From assembly GCA_009779405.1 (NCBI GenBank), contig WREI01000010.1, positions 1-51,439 on the forward strand: a stretch of DNA of 51,439 nucleotides. The letters are read 5' to 3'. Source of the DNA: Clostridiales bacterium. GTDB taxonomy: Bacteria; Bacillota; Clostridia; Christensenellales; CAG-138. The position numbers were made by a program, and so were the translations under genes. The notes beneath the pieces are model-generated. The model had not been told where the DNA came from. It worked only from the letters and a program-made list of their open reading frames with translations, and ran no database searches. Positions 1 to 8,257 of this stretch are shown here, in pieces (positions within the stretch are counted from its first letter, which is position 1; each line of letters opens with the position of its first letter).

Positions 1-6
1 ACCGAG

Positions 7-1215
7 ATGTGGCAGGCGGCGACCGAGCGCACAAAGGCGCAGATTCTGGAAGAGATCACGGAGCTGAAAGAGCTGATGAATGACGCGCGCAGATTGCGGG
101 ATCGGTTTTTGCTGGAGCCCGGCGAGGCGGAGGCATATCTGGTGGAATTGGAGGCAAAATATGCCGCCGCGCCGGAGAGATTAGAGGATATACGCGCCTA
201 CGGCGTCTTGCAGGAGATTCCGATCTATGACTTTGAGAACAAAAAGGTGGCTGCATACACAGGATTCAGCGCGCGCGAAAAGGCGGAGCACGGCAAAGCA
301 TTGGAAGTGCAGAATAACAACGATGTGAAGGAAATGGTTGTTGTGGGAAAAGACAAAAACGGCAATATCACCAGCATGATTACGCCGATGCGCAACGCGG
401 CTTTCTATTTTCACAATTTCGCATTTTACAATTGGGGAACGGCAGCTTTGTCGCAGGCGGAAGCGCGGGGGACGATAGAACGCCTGTTGGAGCAGATAGG
501 CGGTGATATGATCATCGACCGTGTTGTTGACTTGGGCTATGCGTATTCAGTGGAGTGCGCGCGGGCAGCGGGGGGCGTGCCCATCACTTCCTCCGGTTCC
601 TGGCGCGGGCAGTACGCTATTGAAACGACGGGTCTTATGGAAACGGCTCCCTACTGGGGCTATGAAAAATTAGTTTTCGAGATCAGCCAAGAGGGGATTG
701 CCGATATGTGCTGGCTCTCGCCCATCGAAATTACAGATACGGCCGTGGAAAACGCAAAGCTGCTGCCCTTCTTCGAGATTCAAGAGATCTTTGCGGCGAT
801 GATGGCAGTCAAATACGCGGGGCAGCAGGGGATGTTCGGGGTTGCGAACCCGGAAGCAGTGGTGCAGACCAAGGCGGAGCTCTGGGAAGAGCTCGCCGAA
901 CTGCGGGAGATTATCCACGACGCGGACAGGCTGCGCGACAGGCGCATGATGACGCCCGAGGAAGCGCAGGAATATCTGATTGATTTGGAAGCAAGGTATG
1001 CCGCCGCACCCGAGATCGCGCCCCTGCCAAGCGCAGAGCTGCAATATGTGCTCCACTTTGAAATTGACCGGGTGACCCTGACCTTACAGCGCATAGTCGA
1101 TGAAGGTGCCTATGAAAGCGGACTGTTGATCCCCGTCTGGAATTTCTATGACAAATCTTCGGGCATGAGCCTGCTGTGCATCAATGCGATTGATGGAACG
1201 ATAATAGAAGGGTAA
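7..1215 (+). CDS. DUF6034-like protein, probably 5'-truncated by the window edge, with an internal ~50-aa duplication
   Basis: 402-aa ORF open to the window start; C-terminal 'WLSPIEITDTAVENAKLLPFFEIQEIF...VTLTLQRIVDEGAYESGLLIPVWNFYD' resembles DUF6034 lipoproteins of gut Firmicutes; two copies of TKAxxxEExxELxExxxDAxRLRDRxxxxPxEAxxYLxxLEAxYAAAPE. Confidence 0.65.
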   Translation: MWQAATERTKAQILEEITELKELMNDARRLRDRFLLEPGEAEAYLVELEAKYAAAPERLEDIRAYGVLQEIPIYDFENKKVAAYTGFSAREKAEHGKALEVQNNNDVKEMVVVGKDKNGNITSMITPMRNAAFYFHNFAFYNWGTAALSQAEARGTIERLLEQIGGDMIIDRVVDLGYAYSVECARAAGGVPITSSGSWRGQYAIETTGLMETAPYWGYEKLVFEISQEGIADMCWLSPIEITDTAVENAKLLPFFEIQEIFAAMMAVKYAGQQGMFGVANPEAVVQTKAELWEELAELREIIHDADRLRDRRMMTPEEAQEYLIDLEARYAAAPEIAPLPSAELQYVLHFEIDRVTLTLQRIVDEGAYESGLLIPVWNFYDKSSGMSLLCINAIDGTIIEG

Positions 1216-1334
1216 TGTTCAATGTTCAACGCGCAACGCACAATGGTTGTAGAAATGCTATGGCATTTCTAATTAAAAAGGGATGCCATCGGCATCCCTA
1301 CATTCATTGAACATTGCGCGTTGTGCATTGAGCG
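1214..1334. repeat. Composite MITE-like element A: degenerate TTCAATG/CGCAACG tandem arms in inverted orientation flanking two GTAG palindromes
   Basis: Left arm AATGTTCAATGTTCAACGCGCAACGCACAATG; inner GTAGAAATGCTATGGCATTTC (1249-1269) and GGGATGCCATCGGCATCCCTAC (1280-1301); right arm CATTGAACATTGCGCGTTGTGCATTGA (1305-1331). Confidence 0.75.
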
Positions 1335-1339
1335 TTTCC

Positions 1340-2572
1340 TTAAAACGCAAACAACCCATCCACAAACACAGGCATTTCCACGCCATCCTGCGTAATGCCG
1401 ACAATACTGAGATCCTCCGTCCCCAGCATAAAGTCCACATGCGTAATGGAATCGTTTAGGCCTGCGGCTTTGCTCTCGTCCTTGCTCATCGCCGTGCCGC
1501 CCTTTATGCAGCTGGGATAGGCCTCGCCGAACGCGAGGTGGCAGGAGGCGTTCTCGTCGTAGAGGGTCTCATAGAAGAGCACCTGCGCCTGGCGTATCGG
1601 GGAGTCGTAGGGTACCAAGGCGACTTCGCCCAGGAAGCTTGCGCCCTCGTCCAGCGCGATCTCCTCGCGCAACAGCGCCTCGCCGCTGCTGGCCGTGGCT
1701 TCAATAATCTTGCCGTTCTCAAACACGAAGCGGATGTCGTTGATGATCGTACCCTTCAGGCAGAGGGGCATGCTGGCCATCACGACGCCGTTGGCACCCG
1801 TTTTCCGGGGTGCCGTGAAAATCTCCTCCGTGGGCATATTGGGCATAAACGGGACGCCCTTCGTCGTCACGTCGCCGCCCGCTTCCCAAACGTGGTTTTC
1901 GGCCAGCTCCACGGTGAAATCCGTGCCCAGGGCGTTGCGGTAGCGCAGGGCCTTGAAGTTGTATTCGTTCAGGATATGCATGCGCTCCTTCAGCTTGGCG
2001 GCGTGCTTCTGCCAATTGCCCACAGCGGAACCGTCGCCCAGCACGCGCACGGCGGTGAAGATCTTATCCCACAGCGCCTCTATCGCCTCGGCCTCGGGCA
2101 GCTCGGGGAAGACCTTTTTCGCCCATGCGGGCGCGGAAAGCGCGCCGATGCTCCACGCATTTTCGTTTCGCATCATCATCTCGCGATATTCTTTGAGCGC
2201 TTCGCCGCTGACCTTAGCCCATCTGGCCAAGCGGGAGGGATCCACGCCCAGCAGGGATTCCGGGTCGTCGGATACCAGATGCAGGGTGGCCGCGCCCTCG
2301 CGGGAATAGTCCGTCATAAAGCGGACGAGCCACTCGGGGCAAGTGTCGAAGACTTCGTCGGCGGCATGGAGGTATTTCATGCGCGTCGTCGGGTCGTCGA
2401 TCCAGCGCATGATGACCTCCTGGCAGCCGTTCTCGTACGCGATGCGCTGGCATTCGCGCGCGAACTCGGCGTTTTCGACCTGGCAGCTGATGATCAGCTT
2501 CTGTCCCTGTTGGATGTTTACGCCGACTTCGACCAGCAGGCGCATGTACTCTTTTTGTTTGGGTGTTAGCAT
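1340..2572 (-). CDS. M29-family aminopeptidase (AmpS/PepS-like thermophilic metalloprotease)
   Basis: 410 aa; N-term MLTPKQKEYMRLLVEVGVNIQQGQKLIISCQVENAEFARECQRIAYENG and C-term GGTAMSKDESKAAGLNDSITHVDFMLGTEDLSIVGI typical of M29 aminopeptidases. Confidence 0.9.
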   Translation of the reverse strand: MLTPKQKEYMRLLVEVGVNIQQGQKLIISCQVENAEFARECQRIAYENGCQEVIMRWIDDPTTRMKYLHAADEVFDTCPEWLVRFMTDYSREGAATLHLVSDDPESLLGVDPSRLARWAKVSGEALKEYREMMMRNENAWSIGALSAPAWAKKVFPELPEAEAIEALWDKIFTAVRVLGDGSAVGNWQKHAAKLKERMHILNEYNFKALRYRNALGTDFTVELAENHVWEAGGDVTTKGVPFMPNMPTEEIFTAPRKTGANGVVMASMPLCLKGTIINDIRFVFENGKIIEATASSGEALLREEIALDEGASFLGEVALVPYDSPIRQAQVLFYETLYDENASCHLAFGEAYPSCIKGGTAMSKDESKAAGLNDSITHVDFMLGTEDLSIVGITQDGVEMPVFVDGLFAF

Positions 2573-2602
2573 GGTTTGCTCCTTTGTTTGTTTTTATTTT
2601 GT

Positions 2603-2651
2603 GTAGGGGACGATTGCAATCGTCCCGCGTAGGGGCGGATAGTATCCGCCC
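2603..2651. repeat. Two tandem GTAG-type palindromes
   Basis: GTAGGGGACGATTGCAATCGTCCC (2603-2626) then GTAGGGGCGGATAGTATCCGCCC (2629-2651). Confidence 0.8.
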
Positions 2652-2676
2652 GTGATTTTAGCGTATGCCGGGTGTC

Positions 2677-4743
2677 CTATTCCGTTTGCGGAGAGTAATA
2701 GTAGTTCCCCGTATCCCAAAGCAATGAGTCAAAGCCTGTGATTTGGGATTTGTCCGTGAAGCGGTTATTCCGAACGTCTAAAGATTGATACGACGCAGTG
2801 GGGCAGAGGGCGAGGGTGGTCAGTTGGCTGTAATTGCACCATAGCCATTCCAACGCGAGGTTATGGCTTAAATTTAACTCAGTAAAGGTGTTGTGGCCGC
2901 ACGAGAGAGATTTTAGCGCAGAATTATTGCTCACATCCAACGCAGTCATGAATGAATTTGAGGAAACGGAAAGCGCTTCTAATGCAAAATTGCTTCTGAG
3001 ATCTATTGCGACCAACTCCGTGTCGCAACACAAAAGCGCTTTCAACGCGAGATTGTTGCTTACATCCAGTTCCACCAGCGGGTTTGCTGTGCATTGCAAC
3101 CGTTTCAGCGCAAGATTCATGCGCAGGTCTATTTCCGTCAGCGCGTTGTTGGAGCATTCGAGCGTTTCGAGCGCAGGGGTTTGAGTCAGAACGAGCTCCG
3201 TCAACCGATTGTCTTCACAGTTGAGATATTCCAGCGCAGGATTATTGCTTACGTCTAACCCGGTCAGTCGGTTTTCATCGCAGGAAAGACGCCGTAATTC
3301 CGCAAGGCCGGCCACATTCAATACCCCGGAGAGGTTGTTGTTCCAAATATTCAGCACGACAACTCGCTTATTGCTCACATCCTCTGACCAATCGATATTG
3401 AATCCCCACTTCCTCGGAACATAGCTACCGTCAACGGGATCGGCCTTTGGCATGCTCCACCCGTTGTTATCAATGATTGCGTTGATCACGGCGATATCGC
3501 CGGGGTTATAGGTGCCGGCAACAGCATCTCCCCGCTGGGGATAATAATGGCATTCTCCCGTGTCCCATTTTGCGGGGTCAAAGCCCGTGATTTGGGCTTT
3601 ATCCGTGAAGTGGTTGTAGCGGACATCCATGCACCAATAAGGCGCGTCGGGACACAGTGAAAGAGCGCTGAGATTATTGAAGTCACAAGACAGGAATTCC
3701 AATGCAGCAAGCGCCGAAACATCCAGTTCAGTCAACAGATTCTCCGCGCAGCCAAGATCCTGCAAGGCGGGAAGGTCGAAAAGGCACAACTCCGCAAGTT
3801 GATTGTACGCGCAAGCAAGCTCCCGCAACATCGGAAACCCTGAAAGGGTCAACTCGGACAGATTGTTATCTTCGCAATAGATGCGGAACAAAGACGGAAG
3901 GTCGAAAAGCTCCAGTTCGGATATTTGGTTGTCGCAACAGTAAAGGTGACGCAGAAACGGAAGCCCAGAAATATGCAGCGCGCTCAGTCGATTGGCGTTG
4001 CAGAATACTGCTTCCAAAGCAAGAAGCCCGGAAAGCTCCAACTCTGTCAGTTGATTGTACGCGCAATCAAGTTCCCGCAAACTCGGAAGCCCGGAAAGGT
4101 TCAACTCTGTCAGCCGGTTACGGTTGCAGTAAAGCCACTCCAAAGCGGGAAGCCCGGAAAGATTCAGCTCTGTCAGTTGGTTGTCATTGCAGGAAAGCTC
4201 CTCCAAAGCGCTAAGACCAGATATATTCAACACACCCGTCAGCCCCGTTGACCAAAGATGCAAAGTTGTAACTCGCTTGTTAACAGTATCCCACGACCAA
4301 GCTACGTTCTGTTGCCACTCCTCCGGCACATAGGTACCATCTACGGGGTCGGCTTTTGGCAAATCCAACCCGTTGTTGTCGATCATTGTGTTGATCACGG
4401 CGATATCGCGGGGATTATAGAGCGGCAATGATTCCGCCCAGTCGGGGATGACCGTAAGGCCTGCCAAATGGCGTAGAACAAGAGCGGCATCGGCGACGGT
4501 GACGCCGCCCATTCCGTCGACGTTTGCGGCGGCAAGCTGCTCGGGACTGAGGGTGACAAGGCCCGTCAGATGGCGCAGAATCAGGGGCGCGTCGCTTGCG
4601 TCCAGCTTGCCGTCGCCATTTGCGTCGCCGGGTTTCAACGGCGCGCTTTCCGCAATTGTCGTAGGGGCGGATAATATCCGCCCGCCGAAGAGCAGGGATA
4701 TAATGAGGAACCAGGAGAATATACGGAGGATGCGTTTGTGCAT
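2677..4743 (-). CDS. Secreted dockerin / leucine-rich-repeat surface protein
   Basis: Start moved to internal ATG 4743 (MHKRILRIFSWFLIISLLFG); dockerin type I GDANGDGKLDASDAPLILRHLTGL; LRRs LTELNLSGLPALEWLYCNRNR; two tandem modules each starting with DIAVIN.(M/I)IDNNG...DPVDG. Confidence 0.85.
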   Translation of the reverse strand: MHKRILRIFSWFLIISLLFGGRILSAPTTIAESAPLKPGDANGDGKLDASDAPLILRHLTGLVTLSPEQLAAANVDGMGGVTVADAALVLRHLAGLTVIPDWAESLPLYNPRDIAVINTMIDNNGLDLPKADPVDGTYVPEEWQQNVAWSWDTVNKRVTTLHLWSTGLTGVLNISGLSALEELSCNDNQLTELNLSGLPALEWLYCNRNRLTELNLSGLPSLRELDCAYNQLTELELSGLLALEAVFCNANRLSALHISGLPFLRHLYCCDNQISELELFDLPSLFRIYCEDNNLSELTLSGFPMLRELACAYNQLAELCLFDLPALQDLGCAENLLTELDVSALAALEFLSCDFNNLSALSLCPDAPYWCMDVRYNHFTDKAQITGFDPAKWDTGECHYYPQRGDAVAGTYNPGDIAVINAIIDNNGWSMPKADPVDGSYVPRKWGFNIDWSEDVSNKRVVVLNIWNNNLSGVLNVAGLAELRRLSCDENRLTGLDVSNNPALEYLNCEDNRLTELVLTQTPALETLECSNNALTEIDLRMNLALKRLQCTANPLVELDVSNNLALKALLCCDTELVAIDLRSNFALEALSVSSNSFMTALDVSNNSALKSLSCGHNTFTELNLSHNLALEWLWCNYSQLTTLALCPTASYQSLDVRNNRFTDKSQITGFDSLLWDTGNYYYSPQTE
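4661..4683. repeat. GTAG-type palindrome inside the dockerin/LRR coding sequence
   Basis: GTAGGGGCGGATAATATCCGCCC; translated on the minus strand as GGRILSAPT. Confidence 0.8.
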
Positions 4744-4778
4744 AGGCGATCCTTTCAGTCTTTCGCGCATGGCTTATC

Positions 4779-4801
4779 GGGCGGATACTATCCGTCCCTA
4801 C
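4779..4801. repeat. GTAG-type palindrome (minus orientation) supplying the glgA stop codon
   Basis: GGGCGGATACTATCCGTCCCTAC; its CTA is the reverse complement of the glgA TAG stop. Confidence 0.75.
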
Positions 4802-6432
4802 GATTGCGGCACTTCCGGCATCGGCTTTTTCGCCGTGGAAGCGGTGGGTTTTTTCGCGGGGGTTGGTTCGGATTCTATCTCGGCGGGCGATGCATGCGTC
4901 GCCCCTACGGGTGCGATTTCCACGGCCGTCAATTCGATTTCCGTGGTCGGTTTTTTCCGCGACTTTTTGGGTTTCGGTGGTGGTGGCGGGGGTTCTATGC
5001 CGAGTATATCCTGATACAGCCGCAGATAGGCCTTGGCCGATGTGGTCCAGGAGAAATCGCAGGCCATGGCGCGCTGAACCAAGCGTTCCCACATCTCCTT
5101 GTCGCAATGGTAATACTCCACCGCCTCTTCCAGCGCGTATAGCATCTCGTGGGCGTTGTAGTTGCGGAAGGAGAAGCCGTTGCCGCTGTCCTCGAAGCGG
5201 TTGTAGGGCTGAATGCTGTCGCGCAGGCCGCCTGTTTCGCGGACGATGGGGATGGTGCCATAGCGCAGGGAGATCAATTGCGACAGCCCGCAGGGCTCGA
5301 ACTGCGAGGGCATCAGAAACATATCGCTCCCGGCATAGATGCGGTGCGCCAGACCCTCGTTCAGCTCCACGCGCGCGGCCACGCGGCCTGGGTATTGTGC
5401 CTGCGCATCGCGGATGAAGCGCTCATAGCGCGCATCGCCGTTGCCGAGGAAGGCGACCTGCACGTCGAGACGCATCAGGTCGTGCAGCACGCATTCCACC
5501 AAATCCAGCCCCTTTTGCGGGGTGAGGCGCGTAATCATGGAGATGAGCGGCGGCTCGTCGCGCGGCTCCAAACCCAGTTCCTCCTGCAAGCGGCGCTTCA
5601 ACAGAGTTTTGCCCATGATATTCTCCGCAGTGAAATGCGTGGAGAGGAAGCGGTCGTCGGCGGGGTTGTAGACAGCTGTATCGATGCCGTTCAATATGCC
5701 CGAGAGCACGTGCTGCCTGTGGCGCAGGAGCCCGTCCAAGCGTTCGCCGAAATATTCGCTGCGTATCTCCTCGGCATAGCTGGGACTGACCGTGCAGATG
5801 CGCGTCGCGAAGACCAGCCCGGCCTTCATAAACGAGAGCAGGCCATGGAATTCCAAGTTGTCCGGCGTGAAATAGCCACTGTTCAGGCCCAATAATGAAC
5901 CGATACGGTGCCAGGTGTAGAGCCCCTGATAGCGCAGGTTGTGGATGGAGAAGACGCTCTTGATGTCCCGCATCTTCATATCCCAGCAATATTGCTCGTG
6001 CAGCAGCACGGGTATCAGCCCCGCCTGCCAGTCGTTGCAGTGGAGGATGTCGGGGAAGAAGGCCAGCCGCGACAGGGCTTCCAGCACGGCGCGGCAATAG
6101 AACGCGAAGCGGAAACCGTCGTCCTCCTCGCCCGTATAGAGCTTGTCGCCGCCGAACACGGCGAGGTTGTCGACAAAATAATAGGTGACGCCGTTGTCGA
6201 CCACGGAGTCGATGCCGCACCAGAGCTGCTGGCTGCCCATCAGCACGGTGAATTCGCACTCGTGGTGCATGCGGTTGACCCAATAGCTGTCGATGATGCG
6301 ATATTTGGGCAGTATGACGCGCGCGTCCACACCCTCGCGCACCAGCGCCGCGGGCAGGGAGCCCAGCACATCGGCCAGCCCGCCTGTCTTGGCAAAAGGC
6401 ACGCATTCGCTGCCCGTGAAGAGGATTTTCAT
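4798..6432 (-). CDS. glgA: Glycogen synthase with low-complexity C-terminal extension
   Basis: MKILFTGSECVPFAKTGGLADVLGSLPAAL; ...SQFEPCGLSQLISLRYGTIPIVRETGGLRD; tail PPPPPPKPKKSRKKPTTEIELTAVEIAPVGATHASPAEIESEP. Confidence 0.95.
   Translation of the reverse strand: MKILFTGSECVPFAKTGGLADVLGSLPAALVREGVDARVILPKYRIIDSYWVNRMHHECEFTVLMGSQQLWCGIDSVVDNGVTYYFVDNLAVFGGDKLYTGEEDDGFRFAFYCRAVLEALSRLAFFPDILHCNDWQAGLIPVLLHEQYCWDMKMRDIKSVFSIHNLRYQGLYTWHRIGSLLGLNSGYFTPDNLEFHGLLSFMKAGLVFATRICTVSPSYAEEIRSEYFGERLDGLLRHRQHVLSGILNGIDTAVYNPADDRFLSTHFTAENIMGKTLLKRRLQEELGLEPRDEPPLISMITRLTPQKGLDLVECVLHDLMRLDVQVAFLGNGDARYERFIRDAQAQYPGRVAARVELNEGLAHRIYAGSDMFLMPSQFEPCGLSQLISLRYGTIPIVRETGGLRDSIQPYNRFEDSGNGFSFRNYNAHEMLYALEEAVEYYHCDKEMWERLVQRAMACDFSWTTSAKAYLRLYQDILGIEPPPPPPKPKKSRKKPTTEIELTAVEIAPVGATHASPAEIESEPTPAKKPTASTAKKPMPEVPQS
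4885..4908. repeat. GTAG-type palindrome inside the glgA 3' coding region
   Basis: GGGCGATGCATGCGTCGCCCCTAC; translated as VGATHASPA. Confidence 0.8.
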
Positions 6433-6494
6433 GAGGTCACTCCTTGTGTGTTTGTGTTTGCATCAATCTGTCCGATTTGAAAGCTTTTTCATCC

Positions 6495-6772
6495 CTATTT
6501 GAACAAATCGCTGTGGCTGCCTGTGCGGGCAAGCACAAGCAACAGTTCGCCTTTTTCTATGCGATAAACAAGCAACCAATCCGGTCTGATATGGCATTCG
6601 CGATATCCGTGCCAGTTTCCCGTCAATGCATGATCCCGAAAGCTTGAAGCGAGCGTTTGCCCCGCTGCAAGCGCACGGATACAATCATCCATAAAGCGCA
6701 TCCTATGCCCGCGCTTCCCGGCAAGCGCATAATCCTTCTTGAACTGTGACAGAAAAGTATGATGCTTTGCAT
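6495..6772 (-). CDS. YafQ-type mRNA interferase toxin; start region apparently frameshifted
   Basis: Frame reads ...KHHTFLSQFKKDYALAGKRGHRMRFMDDCIRALAAGQTLASSFRDHALTGNWHGYRECHIRPDWLLVYRIEKGELLLVLARTGSHSDLFK, but the ATG directly after the antitoxin stop (6772) is in another frame. Confidence 0.75.
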
Positions 6773-7042
6773 TTATGCTTTCAGTTCCTTCAATGCGTCT
6801 TCCACATCCGAATAGCGTCGCACGCTTTTATCGTGTAGGATGGCTTCTGCTTCTTCGAATGCTGCCAAAGTTGTCGCGTTCGGTATCGCCGAAATCTCAA
6901 AGGGTATGCGGCTTTCCCGCACCGTAGCCTTTGCAAAAACCGTTACCGCCGTGGAAAAGCTCATGCCAAATTCACCGCAGAGCCATTCCATCTGTTTCTT
7001 CAACTGGTCATCCATGCGGATGCTTACTGTCGTCTGCGCCAT
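6773..7042 (-). CDS. RelB/DinJ-family antitoxin
   Basis: MAQTTVSIRMDDQLKKQMEWLCGEFGMSFSTAVTVFAKATVRESRIPFEIS; adjacent to YafQ-like toxin; start placed at ATG 7042 rather than TTG 7048. Confidence 0.9.
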   Translation of the reverse strand: MAQTTVSIRMDDQLKKQMEWLCGEFGMSFSTAVTVFAKATVRESRIPFEISAIPNATTLAAFEEAEAILHDKSVRRYSDVEDALKELKA

Positions 7043-7074
7043 ATACAATACATCCTTTCACATTTGATAGGTAT

Positions 7075-7104
7075 ATATTATTGCGTTTTATGCGGTTTGT
7101 CAAT
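7075..7104 (-). promoter_or_regulatory. Sigma70-type promoter for the TA pair
   Basis: Minus strand TTGACA-17 nt-TAATAT directly upstream of the antitoxin. Confidence 0.7.
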
Positions 7105-7134
7105 CAAATGTCGTAAATATTCGCAATCTTGACA

Positions 7135-8256
7135 CTACACCGCCTGATTCTTCCGCACGATAATCGGAAAACTGTCGTAGCCGGTCAACATACGGTTATT
7201 GCCGACGGTGACGCCCTTGTCGAGTATCACGTGATCGAGCACCGCGCCTTCGCCCACGCTGACGCCCTGCATGATGATGCTGTTGCGGACGACCGCTGTC
7301 TTGGCGACTCGCACGCCGCGGAAAAGCAAGCTGTTCTCCACCTGCCCCTCCACCACGCAGCCGTCGGCCAATATGCTGTTGGCAACGCGCGCGTTTGCGC
7401 CGTAGCGGGCGGGCACCTCGTCCTTCACCTTGGTGAACACGCGGTTCTCGTCAAAGAGGTCGTGCGCGACGTCGGCGCGCAACAGATCCATGCTGTGCGT
7501 GAAATAGGTCATCAGCGAATCGAGCCGCGCCACATAGCGACTTGTTTTATAGCCGCGCATATGCAGGGAATGCTTCTTTTTGAGCAGGATATCGCGGTAG
7601 AAATCGTAGTCCCCCCGCGCGTAGGCCTCTTCCAGCAGGAATTCGAGGAGGTTTTTATCGAGGATAAACACGTCACAGCTCTGTTTGTCGCTCTTGGGGC
7701 GATAGGGGTTCAGTTCCAGATCCTGCACCCGCTCGTCGGCGTCCAGAATCAGGCGCAGATCGTTGTTCTGCGCTTCGGGGTCTAAGGTCGGCACCTCGTT
7801 ATAGAGGATCGTGATATCCGCTCCGGTATCGATATGCGCCTGCAGCATATCGTTGAAGCGTATATTGAAGATCGTATGGCTGCCCGTGAGTATGCAATAT
7901 TTCTGCGGGCAGCGGCGCACATAGCCCAACACCGAGCGCAGGGCGTCGACGGAGCCGCGGTATACGCCCTCGTTGCCCTTGGTCAGAAAGGGCGGCAGGA
8001 TAAAGAGCCCCTCGCGCTTGCGGTTCAGGTCCCACTCCTTGCCGGAACCCAAATGATCCATCAGCGAGTGATAGTTCTTCTGCGTGATCAGCCCAACACT
8101 CGAAATGCCTGAGTTGACCAGATTGGAGAGGATGAAGTCTATGCAGCGGTAGCGGCCGCCAAAGGGCGTCGCGGCGATGCTGCGGGAGCTTGTCAAATCT
8201 TTCAGCTGGGGGTTGTTGTCCCCGGTGTAAATCAGGCCAAATGCGTTTGTGCTCAT
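7135..8256 (-). CDS. glgD: Glucose-1-phosphate adenylyltransferase regulatory subunit
   Basis: MSTNAFGLIYTGDNNPQLKDLTSSRSIAATPFGGRYRCIDFILSNLVNSGISSVGLITQKNYHSLMDHLGSGKEWDL. Confidence 0.95.
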   Translation of the reverse strand: MSTNAFGLIYTGDNNPQLKDLTSSRSIAATPFGGRYRCIDFILSNLVNSGISSVGLITQKNYHSLMDHLGSGKEWDLNRKREGLFILPPFLTKGNEGVYRGSVDALRSVLGYVRRCPQKYCILTGSHTIFNIRFNDMLQAHIDTGADITILYNEVPTLDPEAQNNDLRLILDADERVQDLELNPYRPKSDKQSCDVFILDKNLLEFLLEEAYARGDYDFYRDILLKKKHSLHMRGYKTSRYVARLDSLMTYFTHSMDLLRADVAHDLFDENRVFTKVKDEVPARYGANARVANSILADGCVVEGQVENSLLFRGVRVAKTAVVRNSIIMQGVSVGEGAVLDHVILDKGVTVGNNRMLTGYDSFPIIVRKNQAV

Positions 8257-8257
8257 G

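Noticed and set aside
1538-2569. 343-aa plus-strand ORF antisense to the aminopeptidase
   Set aside because: Shadow ORF; composition and lack of motifs.
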